Shown: one piece after another, positions 16,338 through 24,827 of the stretch
Position numbering within the stretch: position 1 is the first letter of the stretch
Layout of the letters: the number at the start of each line of letters is the position of its first letter
NCBI RefSeq assembly: GCF_042651965.1
Contig: NZ_JBHSDY010000003.1
Location: 186,001 to 250,000 of the forward strand
Reading direction: 5' to 3'
Source of the DNA: Castellaniella hirudinis
Lineage (GTDB): Bacteria > Pseudomonadota > Gammaproteobacteria > Burkholderiales > Burkholderiaceae_B
DNA length: 64,000 bases
Program-made: the position numbers and the translations under genes
The notes under the pieces: generated by a model
Databases searched by the model: none
Seen by the model: the letters and a program-made list of their open reading frames with translations, nothing else
Told to the model about the DNA's origin: nothing

Positions 16338-17927
16338 TCAGTGATAGGCGGTTGGGTCCTGCACGTCGAGCTGGTCCGGCAGCAGGTGTTCGCGCGCATA
16401 AGTCTCCCAGACCCGGGCGTCGAGGAACAGCGCGTACAGGTCGGCGTCGATGTGGCGGCGGTCGCGCATGTCGCGCAGGATGGACAGGGCCTGCGAGAGC
16501 GGCATGGGCGGTTTGTAGGGCCGGTCGCGCGCCGTCAGGGCTTCGAAAATATCGGCGATCGCCATCATGCGGGCGGGCCATGACATCTGATCGCCGGTCA
16601 GGCCGCGCGGGAAACCGGTGCCGTCGATTTTCTCGTGGTGGCCGCCCGCGTATTCGGGCACGCGCGCCAGGGTCTTGGGAAACGGCATCACTTCCAGCAT
16701 TTGCAGGGTGACGTCGATGTGCTGGTTGATGCGCAGCCGTTCCGCGTTGTTGAGCGTGCCGCGTGCAATGCACAGCATGTCGGCTTCTTCGGCGGTGAGC
16801 AGGGGCTGGACGGCGCCGGTGTGGTCCATCCAGGTCTGCAGCGCGATGTCGCGTACGCGCTGCTGGTCCTCGGGCCGCATGAATTCGCCGCCGATGTTGG
16901 CGCGCGCCAGAAAGTCGCAGTCCTCGCGCCATTGGCTGATCCGGGCCTGCAGCCCGGCGTCGGTCCGGTCGGCGGCCGCCAGGGTCTCCTGGGCGATCAG
17001 GGCGGCGTAGCGGGCCTGGATGGTCTCGATCCGGTCGCTCAGGGCATGCAGCTTGGTGGACTTGTCCAGCAGCGAGTCCGGGGTGGCGAGCTTGCCGCAG
17101 TCGTGCAGCCAGGCCGCCACGCGCAGTTCGTACCAGCCTTCGTCATCCAGGGTGAAGTCCTTGAGCGGGCCGTCTTGTGCGCGGCAGGCCGCCTGGGCGA
17201 TCAGTTCGGTCAGCACGGGCACGCGCTGGCAGTGGGCCGAGGTGTGGGCCGATTTGGCGTCGATGGCCTGGGCGATGGTGCGGATGAAGGCGTCGAGCAG
17301 GTCCTTGTGGCCTTGCAGCAGTTGCTGCTTGTCCAGCGTGACGGCGGCCGACGAGGCCAGCGCCAGCGCCACCGGTTCGAGTGCGGGATTGAAGGCCTGC
17401 ACCAGGCCGGTGCCGGGGTCGCGGGCGTTGACCAGTTGCAGGATGCCGATGATGTCGCCGGCGTGGTTCTGCAGCGGCAGCGTCAGCAGCGAGGCGGTCC
17501 GGTATTGCATGGCCCGGTCAAAGGCCCGGGTGCCGGAAAAGTCGAAATCCTCGACTTCGTAGGCATCGGGAATATTGACCGGCGTGCCCTGGTGCCAGAC
17601 GTGGGCGCAGACGTTCTGGTGGTTGGCCTGGCCGTCTTCGAGCCACAAGGGGATGGGCCGCAGGCTGATGGCCTGCCCCGACGTGCCGCCGGAATGGATC
17701 CCCAGGCTGAGCGTGTGCATGACCTCGAAGCGCAGTTGCTGTCCTGCCCCCTGGCCTTCGAGGATGTACAGGGTGCCGCCGTCGGCGCGGGTGAAATCCT
17801 GGGCGGCGGTGATGATCTGCTCGTACAGGCGCGGCAGGTGGCGTTCGGCCGACAGCGACAGAGTGATGTCGAGCAGTTTCTGAAAGATCGTCGGGTCGAC
17901 GGCGCCTGGACTGCTGGACGGAGACAT
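16338..17927 (-). CDS. GAF and HD-GYP domain protein, probable c-di-GMP phosphodiesterase
   Basis: 529 residues, no signal peptide or membrane segment. A GAF-type sensor spans about 15-200 (HLPRLYEQIITAAQDFTRADGGTLYILE... LLTLPLQNHAGDIIGILQLVNA). The HD domain follows with HDCGK at 275-279, then the HD-GYP block HHEKIDGTGFPRGL at 430-443. The family signature GYP reads GFP here. Metal-binding residues HD, HH and the DGxG turn are kept, so activity is plausible. HD-GYP enzymes hydrolyse c-di-GMP to pGpG or GMP. A long insert (about 290-400) separates the HD and GYP halves. Neighbour genes act on cAMP and LPS precursors. The substrate is inferred from family only. Confidence 0.83.
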   Translation of the reverse strand: MSPSSSPGAVDPTIFQKLLDITLSLSAERHLPRLYEQIITAAQDFTRADGGTLYILEGQGAGQQLRFEVMHTLSLGIHSGGTSGQAISLRPIPLWLEDGQANHQNVCAHVWHQGTPVNIPDAYEVEDFDFSGTRAFDRAMQYRTASLLTLPLQNHAGDIIGILQLVNARDPGTGLVQAFNPALEPVALALASSAAVTLDKQQLLQGHKDLLDAFIRTIAQAIDAKSAHTSAHCQRVPVLTELIAQAACRAQDGPLKDFTLDDEGWYELRVAAWLHDCGKLATPDSLLDKSTKLHALSDRIETIQARYAALIAQETLAAADRTDAGLQARISQWREDCDFLARANIGGEFMRPEDQQRVRDIALQTWMDHTGAVQPLLTAEEADMLCIARGTLNNAERLRINQHIDVTLQMLEVMPFPKTLARVPEYAGGHHEKIDGTGFPRGLTGDQMSWPARMMAIADIFEALTARDRPYKPPMPLSQALSILRDMRDRRHIDADLYALFLDARVWETYAREHLLPDQLDVQDPTAYH

Positions 17928-17949
17928 GGCGGAGATCCTGTGAATGAAG

Positions 17950-18786
17950 TCAGTAGCCGGTGCTGTCGTGGCTGGGGTGGTCGGGGGCCGGGGCCAGCGC
18001 CGCCACGCGCACGACCCGGGTGTCGAGCCGGCCGTCCGGGTGCAGGGTGATCCAGCGATAGCCCGGGGCTACGGGGTCGATGCTGAAGCGTTCGCTGAGC
18101 GGTGTGAACTGAAAGCAGGTGGACGGCGTGGACAGCATGCGCAAGGGCGCGCGTCCGGGGGGATGATCGAATACGTGCAGGCTGTCGCCCGCCTGGTGGA
18201 CGTGTCCCCACAACAGGGCGCGCACGCGCGGCAGGGCGTCCAGAACGGCAAAGAGGGCGTCGGCGTTGCCGATGCGCATGGGGTCGAGCCAGGCGCTGTG
18301 CATGGGCACGGGGTTGTGGTGCATGGCCACCAGGACGTGGCGCCCGTCCTCGACCTGGCCGGCGGTGCGCAGCAGGTCGAACTGGTCCGGGGCCAGCCGG
18401 CCGCCCTCGTCGTCGGGCAGTGTGGAGTCCAGCAGAATGATGCGCCAGGGGCCTTGGTCGATCACCGGGGCGGCGTGCGCGGCCAGCACGGCCTGAAACG
18501 GGGCGCGCACGTCGTGGTTGCCCGGCAGGACGTGCACGGGGGCGCCCAGGGGCGCCACCATGCCCAGGAAGCGGGTGTAGGACTCGGGGCGGCCATCCTG
18601 CGACAGATCGCCCGTGGCCAGGACCAGGTCGGGTGCGTCGCCGGAGTCGAGCAGGTGCTGCAGCACGCCCCGGAACGAGGCCTCGGTATCCACGCCCAGC
18701 AAGGTGCCGCCGCTGTCGGCGAACAGATGCATGTCCGTCAGGTGGGCCAGCACGATCGGCCGGGAATGTGGAGAGGATGAGGGCAT
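17950..18786 (-). CDS. cpdA: CpdA-like 3',5'-cyclic-nucleotide phosphodiesterase
   Basis: 278 residues from ATG 18786 (MPSSSPHSRPIVLAHLTDMHLF); an upstream in-frame start at 18834 is possible. Class III calcineurin-like metallophosphatase motifs are complete: DMHL, GDLSQDG, GNHD, AMHHNP and GHVHQ. The closing residues STCFQFTP match CpdA/GpdQ-type cyclic-nucleotide phosphodiesterases. CpdA breaks cAMP to AMP in the cytosol. It is divergent from a three-gene unit that ends in an adenylate cyclase, so cAMP production and removal flank a shared 200-base regulatory region. It lies 22 bases upstream of the HD-GYP gene. Confidence 0.85.
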   Translation of the reverse strand: MPSSSPHSRPIVLAHLTDMHLFADSGGTLLGVDTEASFRGVLQHLLDSGDAPDLVLATGDLSQDGRPESYTRFLGMVAPLGAPVHVLPGNHDVRAPFQAVLAAHAAPVIDQGPWRIILLDSTLPDDEGGRLAPDQFDLLRTAGQVEDGRHVLVAMHHNPVPMHSAWLDPMRIGNADALFAVLDALPRVRALLWGHVHQAGDSLHVFDHPPGRAPLRMLSTPSTCFQFTPLSERFSIDPVAPGYRWITLHPDGRLDTRVVRVAALAPAPDHPSHDSTGY

Positions 18787-18989
18787 GGTCGGCAGTCCGC
18801 TGGGAGTGCTGTCTGGAGTACACGGTATGCACACGACTTCCGTGTCAGCCGATGATCGATGCTATGATCGATTGAAAAATAACACATTATTACTACTCTA
18901 ATCACATTTACACATTCCGGGGTGGCAGCGGAAGCGGGCCGGGTGTCTTCAGGGATGCCGCGCCGTCGCGTCGGGGAGTGAGACAAAGC
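18787..18989. promoter_or_regulatory. Divergent intergenic region between cpdA and the barrel-FecR-cyclase unit
   Basis: AT-rich for this genome. It holds the direct repeat atgatcgat at 18852-18860 and 18864-18872 (12-base period) and a small inverted repeat around 18832-18846 (acacg...cgtgt). A TTGAAA/TCTAAT pair (18872-18877, 18897-18902) has a 19-base spacer, too long for a confident sigma-70 promoter. No clear CRP-type TGTGA-N6-TCACA site was seen. The direct repeats are candidate operator half-sites. Confidence 0.45.
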
Positions 18990-20378
18990 ATGCAATCACG
19001 TGTGGATGCACGGAGCTGGATCCGTGGGGTTCAAGCGGTGCTGACGCGTTCGGCATTGGCCTGTCTGTCACTTTTGGCGTCGGCCTCGATCAGCCAGGCA
19101 TCCGGCGCGCCGGATGCCGCACGGATCATTGCCCAGGGGGCGGCACAAGTGCAGGCTGGCCAGGGCGTCCAGGCCTATCGTGCTTTGTCGCCGCACGTGT
19201 CCTGGCTGGCGGGCAACCCCGGGTTCGATCGGGTCTTTGGCCAGGCCGCCCTGGCGGCCGACCAGCCCTCGCAGGCTGCGTTTGCCTTCGAACGCTGCCT
19301 GGCCGTCAGCCCGCGCGACGGGCTGTGCCGTCTGGGGATGCTGCGCGCGCACGTGATGCTGACCGAGGTGCAGGCGGCGCGCAACGAGATCGAGATCATC
19401 TCGCACAGCGCGCCGCCGCCGGAAGTGCAGGCCATTCTTGACGAGTACATGCGTGTCCTGACCGGCAAGGAATCGGCCGGCCAGGATACGCGCCTGAATG
19501 CCTATATCCAGGCGGGCGTGGGCTACGACAGCAATCCCAATACCGCCATGTCGCAGGGCAGCCTGGCGCTGCCGGCCCTGGGCAACCTGGTGTTCCGGAT
19601 GTCGCCGGACGGCCGGCCCCAGGAAACCGGCTTCAACCTGACGCAGTTCAACATCCGCTATTCCACGCCGCTCAATGCGCACTGGCGTCTGCTGGCCGAA
19701 GGCACCGCCACGGGCAATCAATACTGGTCGGCGCACAGCTACGACGCCGCCATCGTCGATGGGGCGCTGGGCCTGATGCGCACCGAGGGGTCGCACCGCC
19801 TGACCGTCAAGGCCCAGGGCCAGCATTACAACCTGGGCGGTCACGGCTATCGGGACATGGCCAGCCTGTTGGGGCAGTATGCGTATGCGGTGACGGATCG
19901 CGCCGAGGTCAATGGCTTTGCGCACGTGACCCAGATGCGCTATCCGAAGTACAGCCTGAACGACGCCACGCGCTATGCGGGCGGGGTGTCGTGGTCGCAG
20001 GCGCTGGGCAATGGGCGGGCGATCTACTACGCCAGCGCCTACGGCGGGCGCGAAGTCGGCGTGCACAGCAATGCTCCTGCCACCGTGGATTACGATTTCA
20101 GCGGCTTGCGGGGCGGCGGCATGATGCTGTTGTCGCCGCGCACCCAGGCCGAGGCAGGAGTGGGCGTGGAATGGCGCAACTACGGGGGCAAGGAAGTCCT
20201 GTTCGGCAAGGCGCGCCGCGACACCCAGTACGACGCCTATGTGAATCTGAGTCATGCCCTGAACCGCAAGCTCTCGATCCGCCCGGAATACCGCTACATC
20301 AACAGCCGATCGAACATCGAGCTGCGGGATTATCAGCGCCACATCTTTTCAGTGAGCCTGCGTTATGAACTGTTCTAA
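18990..20378 (+). CDS. TPR plus outer-membrane beta-barrel protein, surface-lipoprotein-assembly-modifier-like
   Basis: 462 residues from ATG 18990, with GGGGAG about 11 bases upstream; GTG 18978 is in frame but lacks a ribosome site. A signal peptide (ALACLSLLASASISQASG) is followed by an alpha-helical, TPR-like region (about 40-160: AAQVQAGQGVQAYRALSPHVSWLAGN, AFERCLAVSPRDGLCRLGML). From about 165 onward it is a beta-barrel with alternating aromatic strands (AYIQAGVGYDSNPNTA) and a C-terminal F (VSLRYELF), as expected for BAM insertion. TPR plus a 14-strand DUF560-like barrel is the architecture of Slam translocons, though similarity is at architecture level only. The fecR-domain gene starts 14 bases before its end. 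Confidence 0.72.
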   Translation: MQSRVDARSWIRGVQAVLTRSALACLSLLASASISQASGAPDAARIIAQGAAQVQAGQGVQAYRALSPHVSWLAGNPGFDRVFGQAALAADQPSQAAFAFERCLAVSPRDGLCRLGMLRAHVMLTEVQAARNEIEIISHSAPPPEVQAILDEYMRVLTGKESAGQDTRLNAYIQAGVGYDSNPNTAMSQGSLALPALGNLVFRMSPDGRPQETGFNLTQFNIRYSTPLNAHWRLLAEGTATGNQYWSAHSYDAAIVDGALGLMRTEGSHRLTVKAQGQHYNLGGHGYRDMASLLGQYAYAVTDRAEVNGFAHVTQMRYPKYSLNDATRYAGGVSWSQALGNGRAIYYASAYGGREVGVHSNAPATVDYDFSGLRGGGMMLLSPRTQAEAGVGVEWRNYGGKEVLFGKARRDTQYDAYVNLSHALNRKLSIRPEYRYINSRSNIELRDYQRHIFSVSLRYELF

Positions 20379-21891
20379 GAGTGTGTCGCATCAGCGCCTG
20401 CCGTCCGCCCGGCGGGTTCGGCAGGTCTCCGATCTTGCGTGGCGCGTCCTGGCCGCGTGGGTCGTGCTGATCGCGGGCGTCGGCATGGGCAGCGTGCGGG
20501 CCGAGGTCGCCGCCCGTGCGGATTTCGTCCATGGGCTGGTCACGGCCACCGAATCCGGCCAGGCCGGGCGCGCTCTGTCGAAGGGCGCAGAGGTTTTCGA
20601 CCAGGACCGTATCGACACCGCGCAGGGCGCCCGCGCGCAACTGCGGTTCAGCGACGGCGGGCTGGTGTCGCTGCTGCCTGAAACCACGTTCTCGGTCGAG
20701 GAATACCGCCTGGGTGACGCGGGCGGCGAGGACGGTTCGCTGGTCTTCGGCCTGCTGCGCGGCGGCCTGCGTACGGTCACCGGGGCGATCGGCAAGAGCA
20801 AGCACGACAACTATCAGTTGAAGACCCCGGTCGGCACCCTGGGCATCCGGGGCACGGAGTTCATCGCGATCATCGACCCGCCCGGCACCCTGCGGGTGCA
20901 CGTGGGGCGGGGCAAGGTGGTGCTGACGAACTCGCACGGCACCCTTGAAGTGCCCGAGGGCTACAACGCCATCATGACCGAGGACGAGGCCCCCCGGCTG
21001 ACCGAGGAAGGCCCGGTGTTCATGGCGACCGGCCCGCAGGGGGACTTGAGGACGCCGGTGGGCATGGTGCGTTCCGATCCCTATAATCTGGATCTGCCTT
21101 TGATGGCGACCCCGAAGGGTTCGCCATTCCTGCAGTCAGGGCCAGGGTATTTCATGTTGGCGGCGGCGCTGGACTCTACGTATGACTGGATCCCCAATAC
21201 GGCTGCGGGCGGACCGGGATATGCAACATTCGATACCGGCAACGGTGCACTGACGTCCTTTGATGTTCCGGGAGTGATCGAGTTAGGCATGGGGGATGCG
21301 ACTGCGTTTAGTCGGACTGATGCCGGGCTGAACTGGGGGGTGCTGACCGATGGCAGCATCACTTTGCCCAGTGGTGTCCGGTCCTATGCGCAAGGCAACC
21401 CTAACCCGGTCGCGCGCTACCTGCCCTACATCATCGGCGAAGTGGCGACAACGGCGCCTTTAACCGGGACGCTGAGCTTCAGCCTGCCCGCTGGCGTCAC
21501 GCCGGCCGCCTATGACAACGGGGGCCAGATCGGCGCGTTGAACCAGTTCGATCTGGGGATCGATGTCGGGACGAACCAATATACGCTGGACATGCTCCTG
21601 ACCATGCCGAGTGCGGCCTTCAGCATCGCGGGCGGCACGGGGACGCTGACTGATCCGCTTCCGGTGTTCGGTTTCAGCAACACCAACATCAACGGGGGGG
21701 GCTGCACCCCCACCGGTTCTTGCTCACTGGGGGTGTCGGGCTTCCTGACGACCAGCGGCAGCGCTGGCATCGCCTATTCTTTGAACGATGGCAATACCTA
21801 CACCATCACCGGCGTCGCGCCGCTGGAGCCGCCCAACTACACGCCGCCCGCCACCGGCGGCGGGGGCGGCGGTGCGAATCAGGGGATATAG
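20365..21891 (+). CDS. FecR-domain exported protein
   Basis: 508 residues. A membrane/signal segment (LAWRVLAAWVVLIAGVGMGSVRAEV) leads to a FecR domain (about 50-210: FVHGLVTATESGQAGRALSKGAEVFDQDRIDTAQGARAQLRF, TFSVEEYRLG, LLRGGLRTVTGAIGK, YQLKTPVGTLGIRGTEF, VHVGRGKVVLTN). Here FecR is not a sigma-factor regulator with a cytoplasmic tail; it belongs to the exported FecR class often found beside CHASE2 cyclases. The C-terminal 290 residues are Gly/Thr/Ser-rich, predicted beta-rich, end in a Gly run, and have lower G+C than flanking genes (21060-21720), hinting at different origin or function as a secreted region. It overlaps the barrel gene and precedes the cyclase by 48 bases. Confidence 0.75.
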   Translation: MNCSKSVSHQRLPSARRVRQVSDLAWRVLAAWVVLIAGVGMGSVRAEVAARADFVHGLVTATESGQAGRALSKGAEVFDQDRIDTAQGARAQLRFSDGGLVSLLPETTFSVEEYRLGDAGGEDGSLVFGLLRGGLRTVTGAIGKSKHDNYQLKTPVGTLGIRGTEFIAIIDPPGTLRVHVGRGKVVLTNSHGTLEVPEGYNAIMTEDEAPRLTEEGPVFMATGPQGDLRTPVGMVRSDPYNLDLPLMATPKGSPFLQSGPGYFMLAAALDSTYDWIPNTAAGGPGYATFDTGNGALTSFDVPGVIELGMGDATAFSRTDAGLNWGVLTDGSITLPSGVRSYAQGNPNPVARYLPYIIGEVATTAPLTGTLSFSLPAGVTPAAYDNGGQIGALNQFDLGIDVGTNQYTLDMLLTMPSAAFSIAGGTGTLTDPLPVFGFSNTNINGGGCTPTGSCSLGVSGFLTTSGSAGIAYSLNDGNTYTITGVAPLEPPNYTPPATGGGGGGANQGI

Positions 21892-21939
21892 GCCTCCGGG
21901 CGCCAGGACGGGCCGCGCGGGCCGTAGGGAATTGAAGGC

Positions 21940-24177
21940 ATGATGGCGTGGCTTTTTCGCGGCAAACGAGGCTTGCGCGCGGCGGGGCTGCTGGTGCTCG
22001 TGCTGCTCATGCTATGGCAGGCGGATGCGTTCCGTCGGCCGGGCCTCGGCGGACCGCTGGATCGCCTGGACGCGGTGCTGTATGACTGGCGCTTCCAGAT
22101 GCTGCCGCCGCAGCGTGCGGCGGATCTGCCCATCGTGATCGTCGACCTAGACGAAGCCACCCAGCAGCGCGAGGGCCGCTGGCCTTGGGATCGCGCCAAA
22201 GTGGCTGCGCTGATCCAGGCGCTGCGCGCCCAGGGCGCGGCCCTGATCGGCTTTGACGTGGTGTTCTCCGAGCCGGGGCCCAATCCGGTGCGCCAGTTGC
22301 TGCAGGCCGATGCCCTGCCGGTGGAACTGAGCGCCATGCTGGCCGGGCAGACCGAGGCCTTCGACGGCGACGCGATTCTGGCGCGGACCCTGGATCCCTA
22401 TGTGCTGCTGGGTTTTTTCATGCATGCGGACGGCGGCGATGCGGGGCAGTTGCCCGCGCCCTTCATGGTGCTGCCGCCCGAGGCGGCGGCCGCGACCACG
22501 ACCCGGGCGCTGCCCGATTACACGGCCAGCCTGCCGCAACTGACCGAGACGGGCGCAGGCGGCGGCTTTGTCGTGGCGGTGCCCGATCCGGACGGCATTG
22601 TGCGGCGCGTGCCCATGGTGTTGCGCCGTGGCGCGGACGTCTACCCGGCGCTGTCTCTGGAGATGGCGCGTCTGGCGTTGGGCGCGCCCTGGCTGCGCCT
22701 GGAGCAGGCTGACCGGGGCGATCAGCGGGTGCTCACGGGCGTGCGCATTGGCCGCGATGCGCGCGTGCCTTTGGACGAGCAGGGCAATCTGCTGGTGCCG
22801 TACCGGGGCCGCGCCGGCAGTTTTACGACGATTTCGGCCACGGGGGTGCTGCGAGGGGACGCGCCGGCCGAATCGCTGGCGGCCTTGCAGGACGCCTTCG
22901 TGCTGGTCGGCACCTCGGCGCTCGGCCTGGCCGATTTGCGCACGACACCCTTGCAGACCGGCTATCCCGGGGTGGAAACGCATGCCAATGTGCTGGACGC
23001 GGTACTGCAGGCCGCTCTGGGACGGGATGCTTTTTACGTGCAGCCCGACTGGACGCCCGGCGCGGTGCTGGCCCTGATGCTGGGCCTGGGCCTGTTGCTG
23101 GCCCTGGGCCTGCCCGGGCGCAGCCCGCGCCTGATGATGGGCTGCGCCGTCGCCGGCCTGCTGGCGCTGGTCGCCGCCAATGGCTGGGCCTGGGATCATC
23201 TGCACGTGGCCCTGCCGCTAGCCGCCCTGATGCTGCTGGTCGTGTCGCTGGCCGTACTGAACATCGTCGGCGGCTACGTGACGGCCAATCGGCAGCGGCA
23301 CGCCATCCAGTCGCTGTTCGGTGAATACGTGCCCGCCGCCTATGTCGAGCGGATGGTGGCCAGCCCCGACAGCGTCCATCTGTCCGGCGAGCAGCGTCCG
23401 ATGACGGTGCTGTTCGCCGACATCCGCAATTTCACGTCCCTATCGGAACACCTGTCGGCGGGTGAACTCAAAGACCTGCTCAGCCGCTATCTGTCTTCGG
23501 TCACCGAGGTGATCTTCCAGCACCAGGGCACGATCGACAAGTATGTGGGCGACATGGTCATGGCCTTCTGGAATGCGCCGCTGGACGATGAGCGCCATGC
23601 GGTGCATGCCGTGCGCGCGGCGCTGGACATGCAGGCATGCATGGCGCGTGTGCGGGCGGAATTCGAAGCGGCGGGGCTGCCGGTGTTCCGGATCGGGATC
23701 GGCCTGAACACCGGATCGATGAACGTGGGCGACATGGGTTCGCGCTACCGCCGCGCGTATACCGTGCTGGGCGATGCGGTGAATCTCGGTTCGCGCCTGG
23801 AAAGCCTGACCGCCTATTACGGGGTGCCGATCCTGGTCAGCGACGCCACGCGCGCGCAGGCGCCGGACTTTGTGTATCGCACGGTAGACCGCATCCGCGT
23901 CAAGGGAAGGCGCGACGTCGTCGAGGCCAGCGAGCCGGTGTGCGAGGCCGGCCGCGCCGGGCCGGAACTGCTGGATCGGCTGGCGCGCTTTGAACAGGCG
24001 ATCGCGGATTACCGCGCGCGCCGCTGGCTGCAGGCGCGGGCGGCGCTGATCCGGCTGCGCGCCGAGGATCCGGATGGCGGGGCGCTGTATGCGGTCTATC
24101 TGGACCGCATGGCGGACGTCGATCCGGCCGGCCTGCCTGCGGACTGGGACGCGGTGCACGATCATCTCCAGAAATAA
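21940..24177 (+). CDS. CHASE2-domain class III adenylate cyclase (first)
   Basis: 745 residues. One N-terminal transmembrane helix (AAGLLVLVLLMLWQADAF), an extracytoplasmic CHASE2 sensor (about 35-365; FDAVLYDWRFQ-type start, IVIVDLDEATQQREGRWPWDR, IGFDVVFSEPG), three transmembrane helices (about 370-450), then a cyclase homology domain (about 485-680). Metal Asp residues sit in LFADIRNFT and KYVGDMVMAFW; transition-state Asn/Arg in VNLGSRLE. The base-selecting pair is Lys (DKYVGD) and Thr (AYTVLGD), the Lys/Thr combination of adenylate-specific CyaB1-type enzymes, so cAMP is the expected product. A 60-residue helical tail follows. The three-gene unit suggests an envelope signal is read through CHASE2. 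Confidence 0.88.
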   Translation: MMAWLFRGKRGLRAAGLLVLVLLMLWQADAFRRPGLGGPLDRLDAVLYDWRFQMLPPQRAADLPIVIVDLDEATQQREGRWPWDRAKVAALIQALRAQGAALIGFDVVFSEPGPNPVRQLLQADALPVELSAMLAGQTEAFDGDAILARTLDPYVLLGFFMHADGGDAGQLPAPFMVLPPEAAAATTTRALPDYTASLPQLTETGAGGGFVVAVPDPDGIVRRVPMVLRRGADVYPALSLEMARLALGAPWLRLEQADRGDQRVLTGVRIGRDARVPLDEQGNLLVPYRGRAGSFTTISATGVLRGDAPAESLAALQDAFVLVGTSALGLADLRTTPLQTGYPGVETHANVLDAVLQAALGRDAFYVQPDWTPGAVLALMLGLGLLLALGLPGRSPRLMMGCAVAGLLALVAANGWAWDHLHVALPLAALMLLVVSLAVLNIVGGYVTANRQRHAIQSLFGEYVPAAYVERMVASPDSVHLSGEQRPMTVLFADIRNFTSLSEHLSAGELKDLLSRYLSSVTEVIFQHQGTIDKYVGDMVMAFWNAPLDDERHAVHAVRAALDMQACMARVRAEFEAAGLPVFRIGIGLNTGSMNVGDMGSRYRRAYTVLGDAVNLGSRLESLTAYYGVPILVSDATRAQAPDFVYRTVDRIRVKGRRDVVEASEPVCEAGRAGPELLDRLARFEQAIADYRARRWLQARAALIRLRAEDPDGGALYAVYLDRMADVDPAGLPADWDAVHDHLQK

Positions 24178-24252
24178 GCCCGTCCGGCGCGCCGCCGCAT
24201 GGAGGGCTTGTTAAACTGTGCCCGCCTCCATGCCTCGCCACAGGACTTCGCC

Positions 24253-24807
24253 ATGCAAACCGATCCGGCCCAGTACATCCGAGACACGATCCGTACCGTG
24301 CCCGATTGGCCGAAACCCGGTGTGCAGTTCCGGGACATCACCCCGGTGCTGCAGGATCCGCGTTCGTTCCGGGTGCTGATCGACCTGTTCGTCTACCGTT
24401 ACATGCGTCAGCGCCTGGACCTGGTGGCGGGGATCGACGCGCGCGGTTTCATCGTCGGCTCGGTGCTGGCCTACGAACTGAATCTGGGCTTCGTGCCGGT
24501 GCGCAAACAGGGCAAGCTGCCGTATCGCACGGTGGCCGAGGAATATGCGCTGGAATACGGCAATGCGGCGGTGGAAATGCACATGGATTCGGTGCGCCCG
24601 GGCCAGCGCGTGCTGCTGATCGACGACCTGATCGCCACCGGCGGCACGATGCTGGCGGCGTCCCGTCTGCTGCAGCGCCTGGGCGCCAACGTGGCCGAGG
24701 CCGCCGCCATCATCGACCTGCCCGACCTGGGCGGCTCGAAGGCCGTCCGGGATTCGGGGCTGCCGGTGTATACGGTGTGCGAGTTCGAGTCCGGGCCGGA
24801 GGCCTGA
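24253..24807 (+). CDS. apt: Adenine phosphoribosyltransferase
   Basis: 184 residues from ATG 24253 (MQTDPAQYIRDTIRTVPDWPKPGVQFRDITPVL), the usual Apt N-terminus. The PRPP-binding motif VLLIDDLIATGGTMLAA and the loop DLVAGIDARGFIVGSVLAYELN are intact, as is RKQGKLPY(R). It salvages adenine to AMP with PRPP. The position directly after an adenylate cyclase is probably incidental; 75 bases separate them. Confidence 0.95.
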   Translation: MQTDPAQYIRDTIRTVPDWPKPGVQFRDITPVLQDPRSFRVLIDLFVYRYMRQRLDLVAGIDARGFIVGSVLAYELNLGFVPVRKQGKLPYRTVAEEYALEYGNAAVEMHMDSVRPGQRVLLIDDLIATGGTMLAASRLLQRLGANVAEAAAIIDLPDLGGSKAVRDSGLPVYTVCEFESGPEA

Positions 24808-24824
24808 GCCTCCGTCTCCGGCCC
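24793..24824. terminator. Hairpin between apt and the convergent oxidoreductase gene
   Basis: Nine-base arms gggccggag (24793-24801) and ctccggccc (24816-24824). It overlaps the apt stop codon and has only a weak T tract (tcgtt). It could work in both directions, since the two genes converge here. Confidence 0.5.
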
Positions 24825-24827
24825 TCG

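Noticed and set aside
18840..18910. CRP-type site between cpdA and the barrel gene
   Set aside because: No TGTGA-N6-TCACA match; only short direct repeats are present, too weak to assign to CRP.
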